Shown piece after piece: positions 48,432 through 57,651 of a stretch of 64,000 nucleotides of DNA (the first letter of the stretch is position 1; every line of letters begins with the position of its first letter). A model generated the notes under the pieces. The model saw only the letters and a program-made list of their open reading frames with translations. It was not told the DNA's origin and ran no database searches. Origin of the DNA: Methylophilus sp. 13 (GTDB lineage Bacteria > Pseudomonadota > Gammaproteobacteria > Burkholderiales > Methylophilaceae); NCBI RefSeq assembly GCF_015354335.1, contig NZ_JADKYR010000002.1:372001-436000 (forward strand), in the 5' to 3' direction. The translations under genes and the position numbers were made by a program.

Positions 48432-49373
48432 ATGGCGACTCAAGCAATGCAAGTACCTGCGCAACTGACTATCAGCCCACGACTGGCGAAGAACATTCGC
48501 CGTAACGTCAAAGAACGTATTATTGAATTCATCCTGATGACCGCCGCGCTGGTCGCAGTGGCAACCACGTTTGCAATTGTGGGGGTTTTGCTGTTTGAAT
48601 CATTGAGTTTTTTTAAAACAGTGTCTGTCGTCGATTTTTTAACCGATAGCCAATGGACGCCACTGTTTGAAGATGCTCACTACGGCATCATGCCGCTGGT
48701 TTCCGGCACTTTGACCACCTCCGCGATTGCGCTGGCCGTTGCTGTGCCAATTGGCACCGTTTCGGCAATTTTCCTGTCCGAATTTGCTTCACATAAAACC
48801 CGTGAAACCATCAAGCCGATTCTGGAATTGCTGGTGGGTGTGCCTACCGTTGTCTTTGGTTACTTTGCCTTGTTTTTTGTCACCCCCATGCTGCAAGCCA
48901 TTTACCCTCAGCTACCTAGTTTTAACATGCTGGGCGCCGGCATCGTCATGGGCGTCATGATTATTCCTTACATTGCTTCCATGTCCGAAGATGCCATGCG
49001 CGCCGTGCCCATGAGCATGCGTGAAGGTTCTTATGCCATGGGTGCAACTCGTTTCCAGACCGCGATTAAAGTGGTCACACCCGCCGCAGTCTCAGGCATT
49101 GTGGCGGCCTATATTCTGGCGATTTCTCGTGCAGTGGGTGAAACCATGGTGGTTGCCATTGCAGCAGGCCAACAGCCTAACCTGACCTTTAATCCGCTAG
49201 ACAGCGCTGCCACGATTACCGCCTACATCGTACAGGTGGCCATGGGTGACTTGCCGCATGGCAGCATAGGCTACCAGAGTATTTTTGCCGCCGGCCTGGT
49301 ACTCATGATCATGACACTGTCTTTCAATATCGTGGGTCACTGGGTACGCAAGAAATACCGCGAGAATTACTAA
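48432..49373 (+). CDS. pstC: Phosphate ABC transporter permease subunit PstC
   Basis: A 313-residue six-helix permease. The binding-protein-dependent transport signature (EDAMRAVPMSMREGSYAMG near residue 185) is the EAA loop that contacts PstB. It starts 93 bp after pstS and precedes pstA. The N-terminal hydrophilic stretch of about 30 residues is normal. Confidence 0.94.
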   Translation: MATQAMQVPAQLTISPRLAKNIRRNVKERIIEFILMTAALVAVATTFAIVGVLLFESLSFFKTVSVVDFLTDSQWTPLFEDAHYGIMPLVSGTLTTSAIALAVAVPIGTVSAIFLSEFASHKTRETIKPILELLVGVPTVVFGYFALFFVTPMLQAIYPQLPSFNMLGAGIVMGVMIIPYIASMSEDAMRAVPMSMREGSYAMGATRFQTAIKVVTPAAVSGIVAAYILAISRAVGETMVVAIAAGQQPNLTFNPLDSAATITAYIVQVAMGDLPHGSIGYQSIFAAGLVLMIMTLSFNIVGHWVRKKYRENY

Positions 49374-49474
49374 ACAAAGACTCGTAAAGTCTGCCCGTTG
49401 TCTTATTACTGAAATATCACCACCATACACTGCCGGTAACCCTTGCTTACCGGCACTTGCGGAAGTTATACCAA

Positions 49475-50413
49475 ATGGAACATAAAGCCTCAGTCCTCGA
49501 AAATCTGGCCGAAGTCCGCGCCATGATTAAACGTCATAAGCGTAATGACGCCCTGTTTGCTGCCATCGGCCTGATCTGCCTCATGCTGGGCCTGATTACG
49601 CTGATGCTGCTGTTCTGGCAACTGATTGCGGATGGCTATCCAAAATTCAATCTGGACTTTTTGACTGAATTCCCGTCACGCCGTGCGGCCAGAGCCGGCC
49701 TGCTGTCTGCCTGGGTAGGTTCTTTGCTCGTCATGTCCGTCACTTTCCTGACCGCAGTCCCTGTCGGGGTTGCTGCTGGCCTTTATCTCGAAGAATATGC
49801 GCCGAAAAACTGGTTTACTGACCTGATTGAAATTAACGTGTCCAACCTGGCCGGTGTGCCTTCGATTATCTACGGCCTGCTGGCGCTGGGTCTGTTTGTC
49901 TACATGCTGGACTTTGGTCAAAGCATCCTGACCGCAGGTCTCACCCTGGGGTTGCTGATTTTACCGATTGTCATCGTCTCAACCCGAGAAGCGATCCGCT
50001 CTATCCCGCTGTCTATCCGTGAAGCGGCCTACGGCGTTGGCGCAACCAAATGGCAAGTCGTCTATGACCACGTATTTAAATACTCTTATGGCGGCATTCT
50101 GACCGGTATTATTATTGGCATGGCACGTGCACTGGGTGAAACAGCCCCCATCATTACCATTGGTGCGCTAACCTTTATTGCCTTCTTGCCACCCAGCCCG
50201 ATCACGCTGGAGCCGCCTTTCCTGAATTTCGAATGGTTATCTTCAGGCTTTACTGTGATGCCGATTCAAATGTTTAACTGGTTGTCCCGCCCTGACCATG
50301 CGTTCCATGTCAATGCGGCAGCCACCGGGGCGCTGATCATCATCGTCACGCTGTTAATGAATGGTACAGCCATCTGGTTGCGCTATAAAATCCGTAAAAA
50401 TATTAAATGGTAA
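49475..50413 (+). CDS. pstA: Phosphate ABC transporter permease subunit PstA
   Basis: A 312-residue six-helix permease with the EAA-type loop [19 protein letters not shown] near residue 175. The start is the ATG at 49475 with GGAAG upstream; the TTG at 49457 overlaps that site and is rejected. It follows pstC by 101 bp and is followed by pstB after 25 bp. Confidence 0.94.
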   Translation: MEHKASVLENLAEVRAMIKRHKRNDALFAAIGLICLMLGLITLMLLFWQLIADGYPKFNLDFLTEFPSRRAARAGLLSAWVGSLLVMSVTFLTAVPVGVAAGLYLEEYAPKNWFTDLIEINVSNLAGVPSIIYGLLALGLFVYMLDFGQSILTAGLTLGLLILPIVIVSTREAIRSIPLSIREAAYGVGATKWQVVYDHVFKYSYGGILTGIIIGMARALGETAPIITIGALTFIAFLPPSPITLEPPFLNFEWLSSGFTVMPIQMFNWLSRPDHAFHVNAAATGALIIIVTLLMNGTAIWLRYKIRKNIKW

Positions 50414-50438
50414 TGCCACACAAGAATTAGGAAACTTC

Positions 50439-51218
50439 ATGGCCACTGTCACTACTGCAATTAAAGCCGAAGCACGCGATTTAAACTTTTTTTATAGCAA
50501 CGGCGCACGCGCACTCAAAGGCATCTCCATGCCTTTGTACGAGAACAAAATCACCGCGCTGATTGGCCCTTCAGGCTGCGGAAAGTCCACTTTCCTGCGC
50601 TGCTTCAACCGTATGCATGATTTGTATCCTGGCAACAAATACCAGGGCCAAATCGTGATGCATCCAGACAACACCAATGTGCTGGATTCAGGCGTAGACC
50701 CCATTGAAGTGCGTATGCGCATCAGCATGGTGTTTCAGAAGCCTAACCCCTTCCCAAAATCCATCTATGAAAACGTGGCTTATGGCCTGCGTGTGCGTGG
50801 TGAAAACAACAAACGTATTATGGATGACAAGGTTGAAGAAGCTTTGAAAGGCGCGGCGTTGTGGAACGAAGTCAAAGACCGCTTGCATGACCTCGCTTTT
50901 AACCTGTCTGGTGGTCAGCAACAACGGTTATGTATCGCCCGTGCCTTGGCCACTGATCCAGAAATCATGCTGTTTGACGAGCCCACCTCTGCGCTGGACC
51001 CGATCGCAACAGCCAACATTGAAGAACTGATGGTCGAACTGCGCAGCAAACTGACTATTCTGGTGGTGACGCACAACATGCAGCAGGCAGCTCGTGTGTC
51101 CGACTACACCGCTTACATGTATCTGGGTGAGTTGATCGAGTACGATGACACTGACAAGATCTTCACCAACCCCAGCCGCAAGGAAACCGAAGACTACATC
51201 ACCGGCAAGTTTGGTTAA
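50439..51218 (+). CDS. pstB: Phosphate ABC transporter ATP-binding protein PstB
   Basis: A 259-residue ABC ATPase. Walker [10 protein letters not shown] is near residue 42, the signature LSGGQQQR near 155 and Walker [13 protein letters not shown] near 175. The start at 50439 has AGGA upstream; the frame is open further back into pstA but that extension is not needed. No phoU follows it; a terminator does. Confidence 0.96.
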   Translation: MATVTTAIKAEARDLNFFYSNGARALKGISMPLYENKITALIGPSGCGKSTFLRCFNRMHDLYPGNKYQGQIVMHPDNTNVLDSGVDPIEVRMRISMVFQKPNPFPKSIYENVAYGLRVRGENNKRIMDDKVEEALKGAALWNEVKDRLHDLAFNLSGGQQQRLCIARALATDPEIMLFDEPTSALDPIATANIEELMVELRSKLTILVVTHNMQQAARVSDYTAYMYLGELIEYDDTDKIFTNPSRKETEDYITGKFG

Positions 51219-51229
51219 TTGCCCGTGCT

Positions 51230-51262
51230 ATAAAAAACGCCGCAGATTGCGGCGTTTTTTAT
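51230..51262. terminator. Rho-independent terminator after pstB
   Basis: AAAAAACGCCGCA and TGCGGCGTTTTTT arms with a short loop; T-runs on both strands. It lies between the convergent genes pstB and mgtC and can serve both, though the mgtC stop is about 60 bp away. Confidence 0.9.
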
Positions 51263-51323
51263 GCGCGTTAATCATGCGCTTTCACAACACGTGATGCGCA
51301 TTGAGCCGCCTTCAGCCCAATAG

Positions 51324-52046
51324 CTAATCCAGCATGCTTGGGCTCCAGAACGCTTGTGATACATAGGGTGAGGTCAACAATTGCTGAATCACCGCTTCCA
51401 GCTCGGCTTCACGGATGGCACTGGCCAGCAACATGGCCTCAATTTCAACACAATCGTTGCCAAATGCATGCATCTGCAAATGCTTGGTCGGATATTTGGC
51501 TTGCTCCAGCGTGCTTTCAAGCAAGCTCATCGCCTCTTTCTGATAACGGCGCGCAGCAATCACATACACCGTCGTTGTCGCCTCCACATGCAAGGTATTG
51601 ATGGGTTTGCGGTTGATCTGATTGACGACCGGGCGTAACAAGGTATTGGTCGCCAGCACAAACAAGGTACCCAAGAAGGCTTCCAGCAACAGGTCAGCAC
51701 CGGCACACGCCCCCACGGCCGCAGAACCCCATAGCGTAGCCGCCGTATTCAAGCCTCGCACATTGCCCTCTTCACGCATGATCACGCCCGCGCCCAGAAA
51801 CCCGATACCGGAGACCACATAGGCCACCACATGCACCGCGCCATCATGCGACATGAGCCGATTGGCCATATCCACAAAAATGGCGGCGCCAATGGCCACC
51901 AGCACATTGGTGCGCAAACCGGCGGTGCGTTGGCGGTATTGCCGCTCAAAGCCGATAATAGCCCCGCAAACAAAAGCCGTCGACAAGCTCAACAATGAGT
52001 CTAGCAACGACACCAGATTAATATTTTGCATCGCTTGCAACGTCAT
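51324..52046 (-). CDS. MgtC/SapB family membrane protein
   Basis: A 240-residue protein. Four to five membrane helices fill residues 10-140, with the family stretches GFERQYRQRTAGLRTN (near 32) and GVIMREEGNVRGLNTAATLW (near 87), followed by a cytoplasmic ACT-like domain (about 150-235). MgtC proteins are linked to magnesium limitation and control of ATP synthase or phosphate uptake in some pathogens. Its position just after pstB is suggestive only. A strong AGGGA site lies before the ATG at 52046. Confidence 0.9.
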   Translation of the reverse strand: MTLQAMQNINLVSLLDSLLSLSTAFVCGAIIGFERQYRQRTAGLRTNVLVAIGAAIFVDMANRLMSHDGAVHVVAYVVSGIGFLGAGVIMREEGNVRGLNTAATLWGSAAVGACAGADLLLEAFLGTLFVLATNTLLRPVVNQINRKPINTLHVEATTTVYVIAARRYQKEAMSLLESTLEQAKYPTKHLQMHAFGNDCVEIEAMLLASAIREAELEAVIQQLLTSPYVSQAFWSPSMLD

Positions 52047-52115
52047 GCGACATCCCTTTTCCTAACAACACTCTTGTCAAAACAACGCTTAGTCTGCGTG
52101 AAGACCGTCCAATAA

Positions 52116-52145
52116 AAAGCGCCACGAAACTCGTGGCGCTTTGAT
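52116..52145 (-). terminator. Rho-independent terminator downstream of the ABM-domain gene
   Basis: AAAGCGCCACGA (52116-52127) pairs perfectly with TCGTGGCGCTTT (52131-52142); the T-run is on the minus-strand side. It separates the ABM-domain gene from mgtC. Confidence 0.88.
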
Positions 52146-52177
52146 CAGACGCTCAACCAGGATCAGATGATCGTGAT

Positions 52178-52546
52178 TCAGGCGGTACGACGCAACCCTG
52201 GTTCAAGGACAAAAAAGTCAGGATTCAACGCTGCCAGCGGCTGTTTCAGTTTTTCAATCTCGGCGGCAGGCGCGTGCACTTCGAGACGGATAATTTTGGC
52301 CAGTTTCAGTGCCTCGGCTAAGGGGGCGGCCACATTCTCAAGATGTGCGAGCAATGATTCAGCGTCCCGGTAGCCTTCACGGCAATGCGCGATATTACCA
52401 TTGAACGAAAAAGCATAGTGCAGGCAACCCGGTTCCTGTCGTGTTTTTTCCACGAATGTTGCGCCCAGTGCTTTGAATGCTGCCAGATGTTCGGCTTGTA
52501 CCTCAAAATAAGGCACCAGCGTACAGCATTGATCGGTTGTAAACAT
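52178..52546 (-). CDS. ABM-domain quinol monooxygenase-like protein
   Basis: A 122-residue protein of the antibiotic biosynthesis monooxygenase (dimeric alpha-beta barrel) fold. FKALGATFVEKTRQEPGCLHYAFS (near residues 24-47, split) and YRDAESLLAHLEN are typical of the YgiN-like branch. Such proteins act on quinols or small aromatics without cofactor, but the substrate is not evident. AGGAG lies seven bases before the ATG. It has its own terminator. Confidence 0.82.
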   Translation of the reverse strand: MFTTDQCCTLVPYFEVQAEHLAAFKALGATFVEKTRQEPGCLHYAFSFNGNIAHCREGYRDAESLLAHLENVAAPLAEALKLAKIIRLEVHAPAAEIEKLKQPLAALNPDFFVLEPGLRRTA

Positions 52547-52673
52547 GTTTGATTCTCCTGATGTGTTTTATATTGAGTTTGTTAAACACAAACTTGCACA
52601 CATCTTGGCTGGGCAATGCCCGAGCGTCAAGCGTCAATCTTCCCGATCGCAGACAAAGGCGCGCGTCCGCGTA

Positions 52674-53873
52674 TTAAGCCGTTGCGGAAGCGGCCAGACT
52701 CAAATGCGAGAGCACCAGGCGCTGGTAGCACTCAATCAACTTGGTCGCCTGCGCATCGCTGGACCAGACTTGCTCCACATAGCGCTTGCCTTGTTTCCCG
52801 ATGCGTTCGCGCAATTGGCGATCAATAAGCAAGGTTTGGACTTGTTCGGCGAAATGCAGTTCGTCATCTTTGGCAATCAGGGCGCCCTGCTCCTGACGCA
52901 GGATAGAAGCCGTGCCCAACTCGGCAATCGCGACCACGGGCGTGGCCTGCGCCATGGCTTCAAGCAGCACCAGGCCTTGTGTCTCGCTCTTGGAGGCAAA
53001 CACAAAAATATCAGCCGCCTGATAGGCCGCATTGAGCCCAATGGCACGGTCCAGGTAGCCCAGGAACATGACATGCTGTTGCAAGCCCTTGTCGCGGCTC
53101 ATTTTCTTCAGCATGGCTTCTGCCGGGCCTTCACCTGTGATCACCAGCAAGACTTCAGGATGATCCTGAATCACCAGAGAAAGCATTTCGAGCAGGAACT
53201 GGATATTTTTTTCATGTGCAACCCGGCCAACAAACAGCAACAACGGACGCTGAGCGGGAATGCCATACTTCTCACGGAAAGCGGCACCATCACCGGGAAT
53301 AAAACGTGAGGCATCCAGCCCGGTCGGGATCACCGTAATCGGTGTCGTCACCCCGTATTGTTGCAACACATCACGCATTTGCGCCGAAGGCGATACCACG
53401 GTATCCACCTGCTGGCATTGCTTGCGCGAGACCGATTGTGCAATCCGCACCGCCAGACTGCGAGGCACCCAGGGCAAATAGTGGTGCATGTAGTCCTCAA
53501 AAAAGGTGTGGTAGGTCTCTACCGCAGGCACCTGCAATTGTTTGGCAATTTTAAGCCCCGCATAATGCGCAATAAACGGCGTATGAATATGGACCAGGTC
53601 GTAGTCACCCGTATGCAAATGCCCGGCATAGTCCATCAAGGCAGACCATTTCATCAAATAATCTTCAGGATCAAACACGATTTTGCGGGCATCGATGCGC
53701 GTAATCCACTGCTCGTCTTCTGTTTGAGACTGCTCAATCGCCACCGGATATTTGGGCGCAATCAGATGCACCACATGGCCTTGCTGGCGCAAGCTTTGCG
53801 CAAATGTGCGGATGCTGGTGGATACGCCATTGACGCGTGGAAAGTAGACATCTGAAATCATTAATATTTTCAT
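52674..53873 (-). CDS. Glycosyltransferase, GT4 family
   Basis: A 399-residue GT-B glycosyltransferase. The start MKILMISDVYFPRVNGVSTSI at 53873 is typical for the family. The N-terminal domain binds the acceptor; the C-terminal domain carries LLFVGRVAHEKNIQFLLE near residue 205, ITGEGPAE, and the nucleotide-sugar motif ASKSETQGLVLLEAMAQATPVVA near 300 with its E-x7-E. It resembles enzymes that glycosylate diacylglycerol or phosphatidylinositol-type lipids, but the acceptor cannot be assigned. It converges on no gene and faces away from the phospholipase C-like gene. Confidence 0.88.
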   Translation of the reverse strand: MKILMISDVYFPRVNGVSTSIRTFAQSLRQQGHVVHLIAPKYPVAIEQSQTEDEQWITRIDARKIVFDPEDYLMKWSALMDYAGHLHTGDYDLVHIHTPFIAHYAGLKIAKQLQVPAVETYHTFFEDYMHHYLPWVPRSLAVRIAQSVSRKQCQQVDTVVSPSAQMRDVLQQYGVTTPITVIPTGLDASRFIPGDGAAFREKYGIPAQRPLLLFVGRVAHEKNIQFLLEMLSLVIQDHPEVLLVITGEGPAEAMLKKMSRDKGLQQHVMFLGYLDRAIGLNAAYQAADIFVFASKSETQGLVLLEAMAQATPVVAIAELGTASILRQEQGALIAKDDELHFAEQVQTLLIDRQLRERIGKQGKRYVEQVWSSDAQATKLIECYQRLVLSHLSLAASATA

Positions 53874-54019
53874 GACAAATGCTGTATTGCACAGATTCCA
53901 TATTAAAAACTTTACAGAGTCTAACAACGCTTCATGATGGTTTTATGACCAAAATCACTTTCATATCAATGTCATACAGACTTCATGCAACTGTCACTTA
54001 GCAGGCGCAAAGTGCGCCC

Positions 54020-54892
54020 ATGTTACTGAGAGCCTTACTGATCACCTGTTGCCTGTTATTCGCCCTGCCTGGTGAAGCGCATGCATGGGGATTGTATTCG
54101 CATGTGGCTTACACTCACCAGTGGTTACAAAGCCTGCCGCTACAAACACTGCCCTTGCTTCCTTTGTCCTGGCTCAGCGTGATCCAGCGTTACCCTTCGC
54201 TGGTGATGGCTGGCGCCTGCCTGCCCGACCTGGCTGTGGTTTCGCGCTCGTTCAACCATAGCCATGGCTGGGGCATCGGCCAACAGCTCCTGCAAAGCAA
54301 AAATGAGCGCCAGCGTGCATTGGGCGTGGGCTATAACCTGCATCTGCTCACAGACGTAGTGGCCCACCAGCACTTTGTGCCGACGTTTGAGGCCAAGTGG
54401 CAACACCACAGCCTGCTCACGCACGCCGCGGCCGAGTGGGCCATGGATGCCTATTTGCACCAGCCCGAGATTCCGACCCCAGGCAAACTGTTGCGCATAC
54501 ACCGCAATACCATTGTCGACACCCTGAGCCAGGGCCTGCATTGTGATGCCAGCATCGTCCAGCGCGCCGTCAGCCGCCTGGCCAGTGCCGACCAGGCCTT
54601 GCGTTTTTCTCGCATCCCGAATTACCTGTTACAACGTTATCGCAGGCTGGATAACGAGTTTGAACACAAACTAGCCTATTACCGCAGCCAGGTCTCGCTC
54701 GCCCTGCACGACATGCCGCAGCTGCTCAATGGCCACTTTCCGTCTTTGCATGCCGAACATATTCACCTGAGCATGGAGCAGCTGGATGACTGGCGCCGCA
54801 AATGCCTGCAAGATGCCCGTTTAAGGCCTACGAGGGCGATCCAGGCCTTTGAGCAATATCAGCACCAATGGTTTAACCAGCCTGATTGCTGA
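54020..54892 (+). CDS. Exported zinc-dependent phospholipase C-like protein
   Basis: A 290-residue protein with a signal peptide that ends AHA before W23, so the mature protein would begin with Trp as in zinc phospholipase C, whose N-terminal Trp binds zinc. Histidines in GLYSHVAYTHQW, and the HLLTDVVAHQHFVPTF stretch near residue 110, are placed as in the S1/P1-PLC fold. The family is broad and the substrate is unknown. It lies between a lipid-type glycosyltransferase (divergent) and a metallophosphoesterase on the same strand. Confidence 0.75.
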   Translation: MLLRALLITCCLLFALPGEAHAWGLYSHVAYTHQWLQSLPLQTLPLLPLSWLSVIQRYPSLVMAGACLPDLAVVSRSFNHSHGWGIGQQLLQSKNERQRALGVGYNLHLLTDVVAHQHFVPTFEAKWQHHSLLTHAAAEWAMDAYLHQPEIPTPGKLLRIHRNTIVDTLSQGLHCDASIVQRAVSRLASADQALRFSRIPNYLLQRYRRLDNEFEHKLAYYRSQVSLALHDMPQLLNGHFPSLHAEHIHLSMEQLDDWRRKCLQDARLRPTRAIQAFEQYQHQWFNQPDC

Positions 54893-55001
54893 CGCCACGC
54901 AATCAGGCCGCTCAAGCGGTCATCCACACCGCATGGCTTGAAACTTAACGTTTAAACGCCATCTAAGCTAAGACCTCCTCATAAAAGATTCCAGCTCAAC
55001 C

Positions 55002-56159
55002 ATGCCTCCCCTGCGTTTTTTAATCATCACCACAACCCTGGTCGGGTTACTGCATTACTACATTGGCAGCCGCTTGTTGTCTGGCCTGGACTGGCCAAGC
55101 ACAGTGTTATGGCTGGGATGGCTGGCACTGGCACTCTCCGCCTTGCTACAACCTGTCGCTTTCCTGGCACGGGGCTTACGTAGCGAAGCCCTCCGAGACC
55201 GAGTGAGCTGGATCGCCATGACGGTGATGGGGCTATTTTCGTCTTTACTTGTATTCACTGTGCTGCGGGATGGATTGCTGTTGGCCTTCGCCGGCTTACA
55301 TGCGACAGGAGTCGTTAAGGTGGACTTTTTATGGCTGGAACGGCAAACCGCGTTCGCTACCTTGCTGATTGCCTGCATTATCAGCCTGATTGGGTTTTTT
55401 CACGCACGTAAACTGGCTCGCGTCATCCATGTCAGCGTGCCGTTACGCAACTTGCCGGCCGCCCTGCATGGCTTCAAGATTGCACAAATCAGTGATATTC
55501 ATGTCGGCCCGACCATCAAGCAGCCCTATTTGTCACGCATCGTTGAAGCGGTGAATGCGCTGGAAGCGGATTTGATCGCGATTACCGGCGACCTGGTGGA
55601 TGGGCGTGTGCATGAACTGGCGGAACACACGCGCCCACTGACGCAGCTATCAGCGCGCCATGGCAGCTTTTTTGTCACCGGCAATCATGAGTATTACTCC
55701 GGCGCCCTGGCCTGGATTCATGAACTGGAACGTCTTGGTATACGCGTTTTGCTCAATGAGCATGTGCAACTGCTGCACGGAGAAGCCACCTTGGTGGTGG
55801 CGGGTGTGACAGACTATACGGCTGGCAGCTTTTACGAGGATCACCACAGCGACCCTCAGGCCGCCATTGCCGGTGCGCCTGCCGCGGCGCCTAAAATCCT
55901 GCTCGCGCATCAGCCACGCTCTGCCGAAGCCGCCCAGGCGGCCGGCTTTGATTTGCAGCTATCCGGGCATACACATGGTGGTCAGTTCTGGCCCTGGAAA
56001 TACTTTGTGCCCTTGCAACAACCCTATGTTGCCGGGCTTCACCGCCTGCAAGACTTATGGATTTATGTCAGTCGCGGCACCGGCTATTGGGGACCCCCCA
56101 ACCGCTTTGGTTCCCCTTCTGAAATTACCTGCCTGACCTTGATGCCAGCACAGGATTAA
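55002..56159 (+). CDS. Membrane metallophosphoesterase
   Basis: A 385-residue protein. Four membrane helices occupy about residues 5-135; the catalytic domain follows with all calcineurin-like motifs: ISDIHVGP near 162, GDLVDGR near 195, GNHEYY near 225 and SGHTHGG near 325. It is like the YkoQ/YaeI group, some of which hydrolyse UDP-diacylglucosamine-type or phospholipid substrates. The substrate is not known here. Its stop overlaps the mxaL stop on the other strand by three to four bases. Confidence 0.87.
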   Translation: MPPLRFLIITTTLVGLLHYYIGSRLLSGLDWPSTVLWLGWLALALSALLQPVAFLARGLRSEALRDRVSWIAMTVMGLFSSLLVFTVLRDGLLLAFAGLHATGVVKVDFLWLERQTAFATLLIACIISLIGFFHARKLARVIHVSVPLRNLPAALHGFKIAQISDIHVGPTIKQPYLSRIVEAVNALEADLIAITGDLVDGRVHELAEHTRPLTQLSARHGSFFVTGNHEYYSGALAWIHELERLGIRVLLNEHVQLLHGEATLVVAGVTDYTAGSFYEDHHSDPQAAIAGAPAAAPKILLAHQPRSAEAAQAAGFDLQLSGHTHGGQFWPWKYFVPLQQPYVAGLHRLQDLWIYVSRGTGYWGPPNRFGSPSEITCLTLMPAQD

Positions 56160-57115
56160 CTGCGCGCCCCTGCCGTTCGCCGCATGCGCAAATCGGGCAC
56201 ATAAGTCGCCAGTATCAGCACCAGGGCAGACAGCAAATAAAAGCTGCGTAAAGGGTAATCGGTGACAAAGCTGGCGGTGGCTGGCTTGGCCGCCAATGCC
56301 TGGTAAAAAGCTGGCTGGTCTACGCCTTTGACATAACTACCTTTAAACTCGGCCGCCAGTGATTTTAAATAGTCTTCCTCCAACTGCGACAACATGCGGT
56401 CATACTCGGCGTAAGCCACAGGAGGGTCTGGCTCATCCTGGCTGGGGTCGGCATAAGTCACGCCAACAGCCCCCGCGTTATTGTTGTCGCTCACCGGCCA
56501 GTCACCGACGCGTTTATTGGCAGAGTTATATCGCGGAATCGCCACTTTTTCTGCGCCGCCAACGCCGACAAAGGTGAAAAACTCCCCAATCTGTACCCCG
56601 CTCAAATCCTGTTTGATCGTCACATTGACGCGCGGCGCTTCATCGCCATCGGTGAAAAACAGCATCTGCGCCGGTTGATTGAGCGCATCATAGACATGGG
56701 TCGCCGCATGCACGGCAAAGCTCAGGCGACTGTTGCCTTTCCAGGCCATGCGCCATTCCAGGTGGTCGATGCCGTCGGTAATCACATCCAGGTTTTTGCA
56801 TACCTCCAGCGGCGTTTGCAGCATGGCGATATTATCCGAGGCAAAAATGCCCAGGCTAAAGTATGTGCCACAAGGTGATCGCTGCACCAACTGCTTCATT
56901 AAATGCTGGCTATAGGCCAGGCGACTTACAGTCTGCTCATTCAGCCGCTCATCCTCTGCATTCATGCTTTGTGACACATCGGCAATCATCAAATAATGCT
57001 GCACCTGCTGCTTGAGCTGGACCTCAGGCTTGAGCAGCGCCAAGCCGAGCAGGCCCAGGGCCAAACCGTAGCAGACCGGCTCATAATGTTTGCTTAACCA
57101 CGCCCATCCACGCAT
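56156..57115 (-). CDS. mxaL: Methanol dehydrogenase maturation VWA protein MxaL
   Basis: A 319-residue membrane-anchored protein with a von Willebrand A domain. A membrane helix lies at about residues 13-30, the MIDAS motif is DVSQSMN near residue 46, FFTDGDE near 150 is the third metal-site segment, and a C-terminal membrane helix lies near 290-308. It is the last gene of the R-S-A-C-K-L order and shares a base with mxaK. In methylotrophs mxaACKL products are needed to insert calcium into methanol dehydrogenase. It converges on the metallophosphoesterase gene. Confidence 0.85.
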   Translation of the reverse strand: MRGWAWLSKHYEPVCYGLALGLLGLALLKPEVQLKQQVQHYLMIADVSQSMNAEDERLNEQTVSRLAYSQHLMKQLVQRSPCGTYFSLGIFASDNIAMLQTPLEVCKNLDVITDGIDHLEWRMAWKGNSRLSFAVHAATHVYDALNQPAQMLFFTDGDEAPRVNVTIKQDLSGVQIGEFFTFVGVGGAEKVAIPRYNSANKRVGDWPVSDNNNAGAVGVTYADPSQDEPDPPVAYAEYDRMLSQLEEDYLKSLAAEFKGSYVKGVDQPAFYQALAAKPATASFVTDYPLRSFYLLSALVLILATYVPDLRMRRTAGARS

Positions 57116-57651
57116 CAGGGTAATCCTATCGGTAAGTTACTGAGTTCCATATGCGATTGCTCCTTGCTACCGGCTTGCATGCCACGTGCCATGACCGAAT
57201 GCAGCAGCGACAAGTTGAATTTTGCCGTCTGGTCATCCGGTTGCAAACGCAAGGCCTGCTCATAAGCAATTTTGGCCTGGCTAAACGCATAGCGGGCTTC
57301 ATCCTGAAACGAGCCATCTTCGTTGACCGTGCGTACGAGGCCGGACAAAAACAGGTTGTTGCCGATATTAAAGTGGATATGCGGCAGTGCATTGGCAGGT
57401 GGCGATGCCTCAAGGGCTTGGCCGTAGGTTTGCACCGCATGTTTATAGTCGCCATGCTGGCCCTGGTCATATGCCGCAGTAAATTTCTGCAGATAAGCCT
57501 GGCCGCCCGTTTTAATCACCTCGCCAGCGGCGATCTGGGCGTTGAGTACGCGTGTAGCGTGTAATTGCCAGCCAAAATACAGTGTTCCTGCCAGGCCTGC
57601 CAGCGTCAGGCCCAGCCAGAGTGTATTGGCATGTTTGCGATAGATGCTCAT
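57115..57651 (-). CDS. mxaK: Methanol dehydrogenase maturation protein MxaK
   Basis: A 178-residue protein with an N-terminal membrane helix (about residues 10-28) and a periplasmic TPR-like region (YKHAVQTYGQALEASPP near 68 and FSQAKIAYEQALRLQPDD near 125). It overlaps mxaC by four bases (ATGA) and mxaL by one. Identity rests on position between the two VWA genes, size and the TPR-like repeats. Two VWA proteins flanking a TPR protein also describe the Bat operons, but the neighbours and sizes fit mxa better. Confidence 0.8.
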   Translation of the reverse strand: MSIYRKHANTLWLGLTLAGLAGTLYFGWQLHATRVLNAQIAAGEVIKTGGQAYLQKFTAAYDQGQHGDYKHAVQTYGQALEASPPANALPHIHFNIGNNLFLSGLVRTVNEDGSFQDEARYAFSQAKIAYEQALRLQPDDQTAKFNLSLLHSVMARGMQAGSKEQSHMELSNLPIGLP

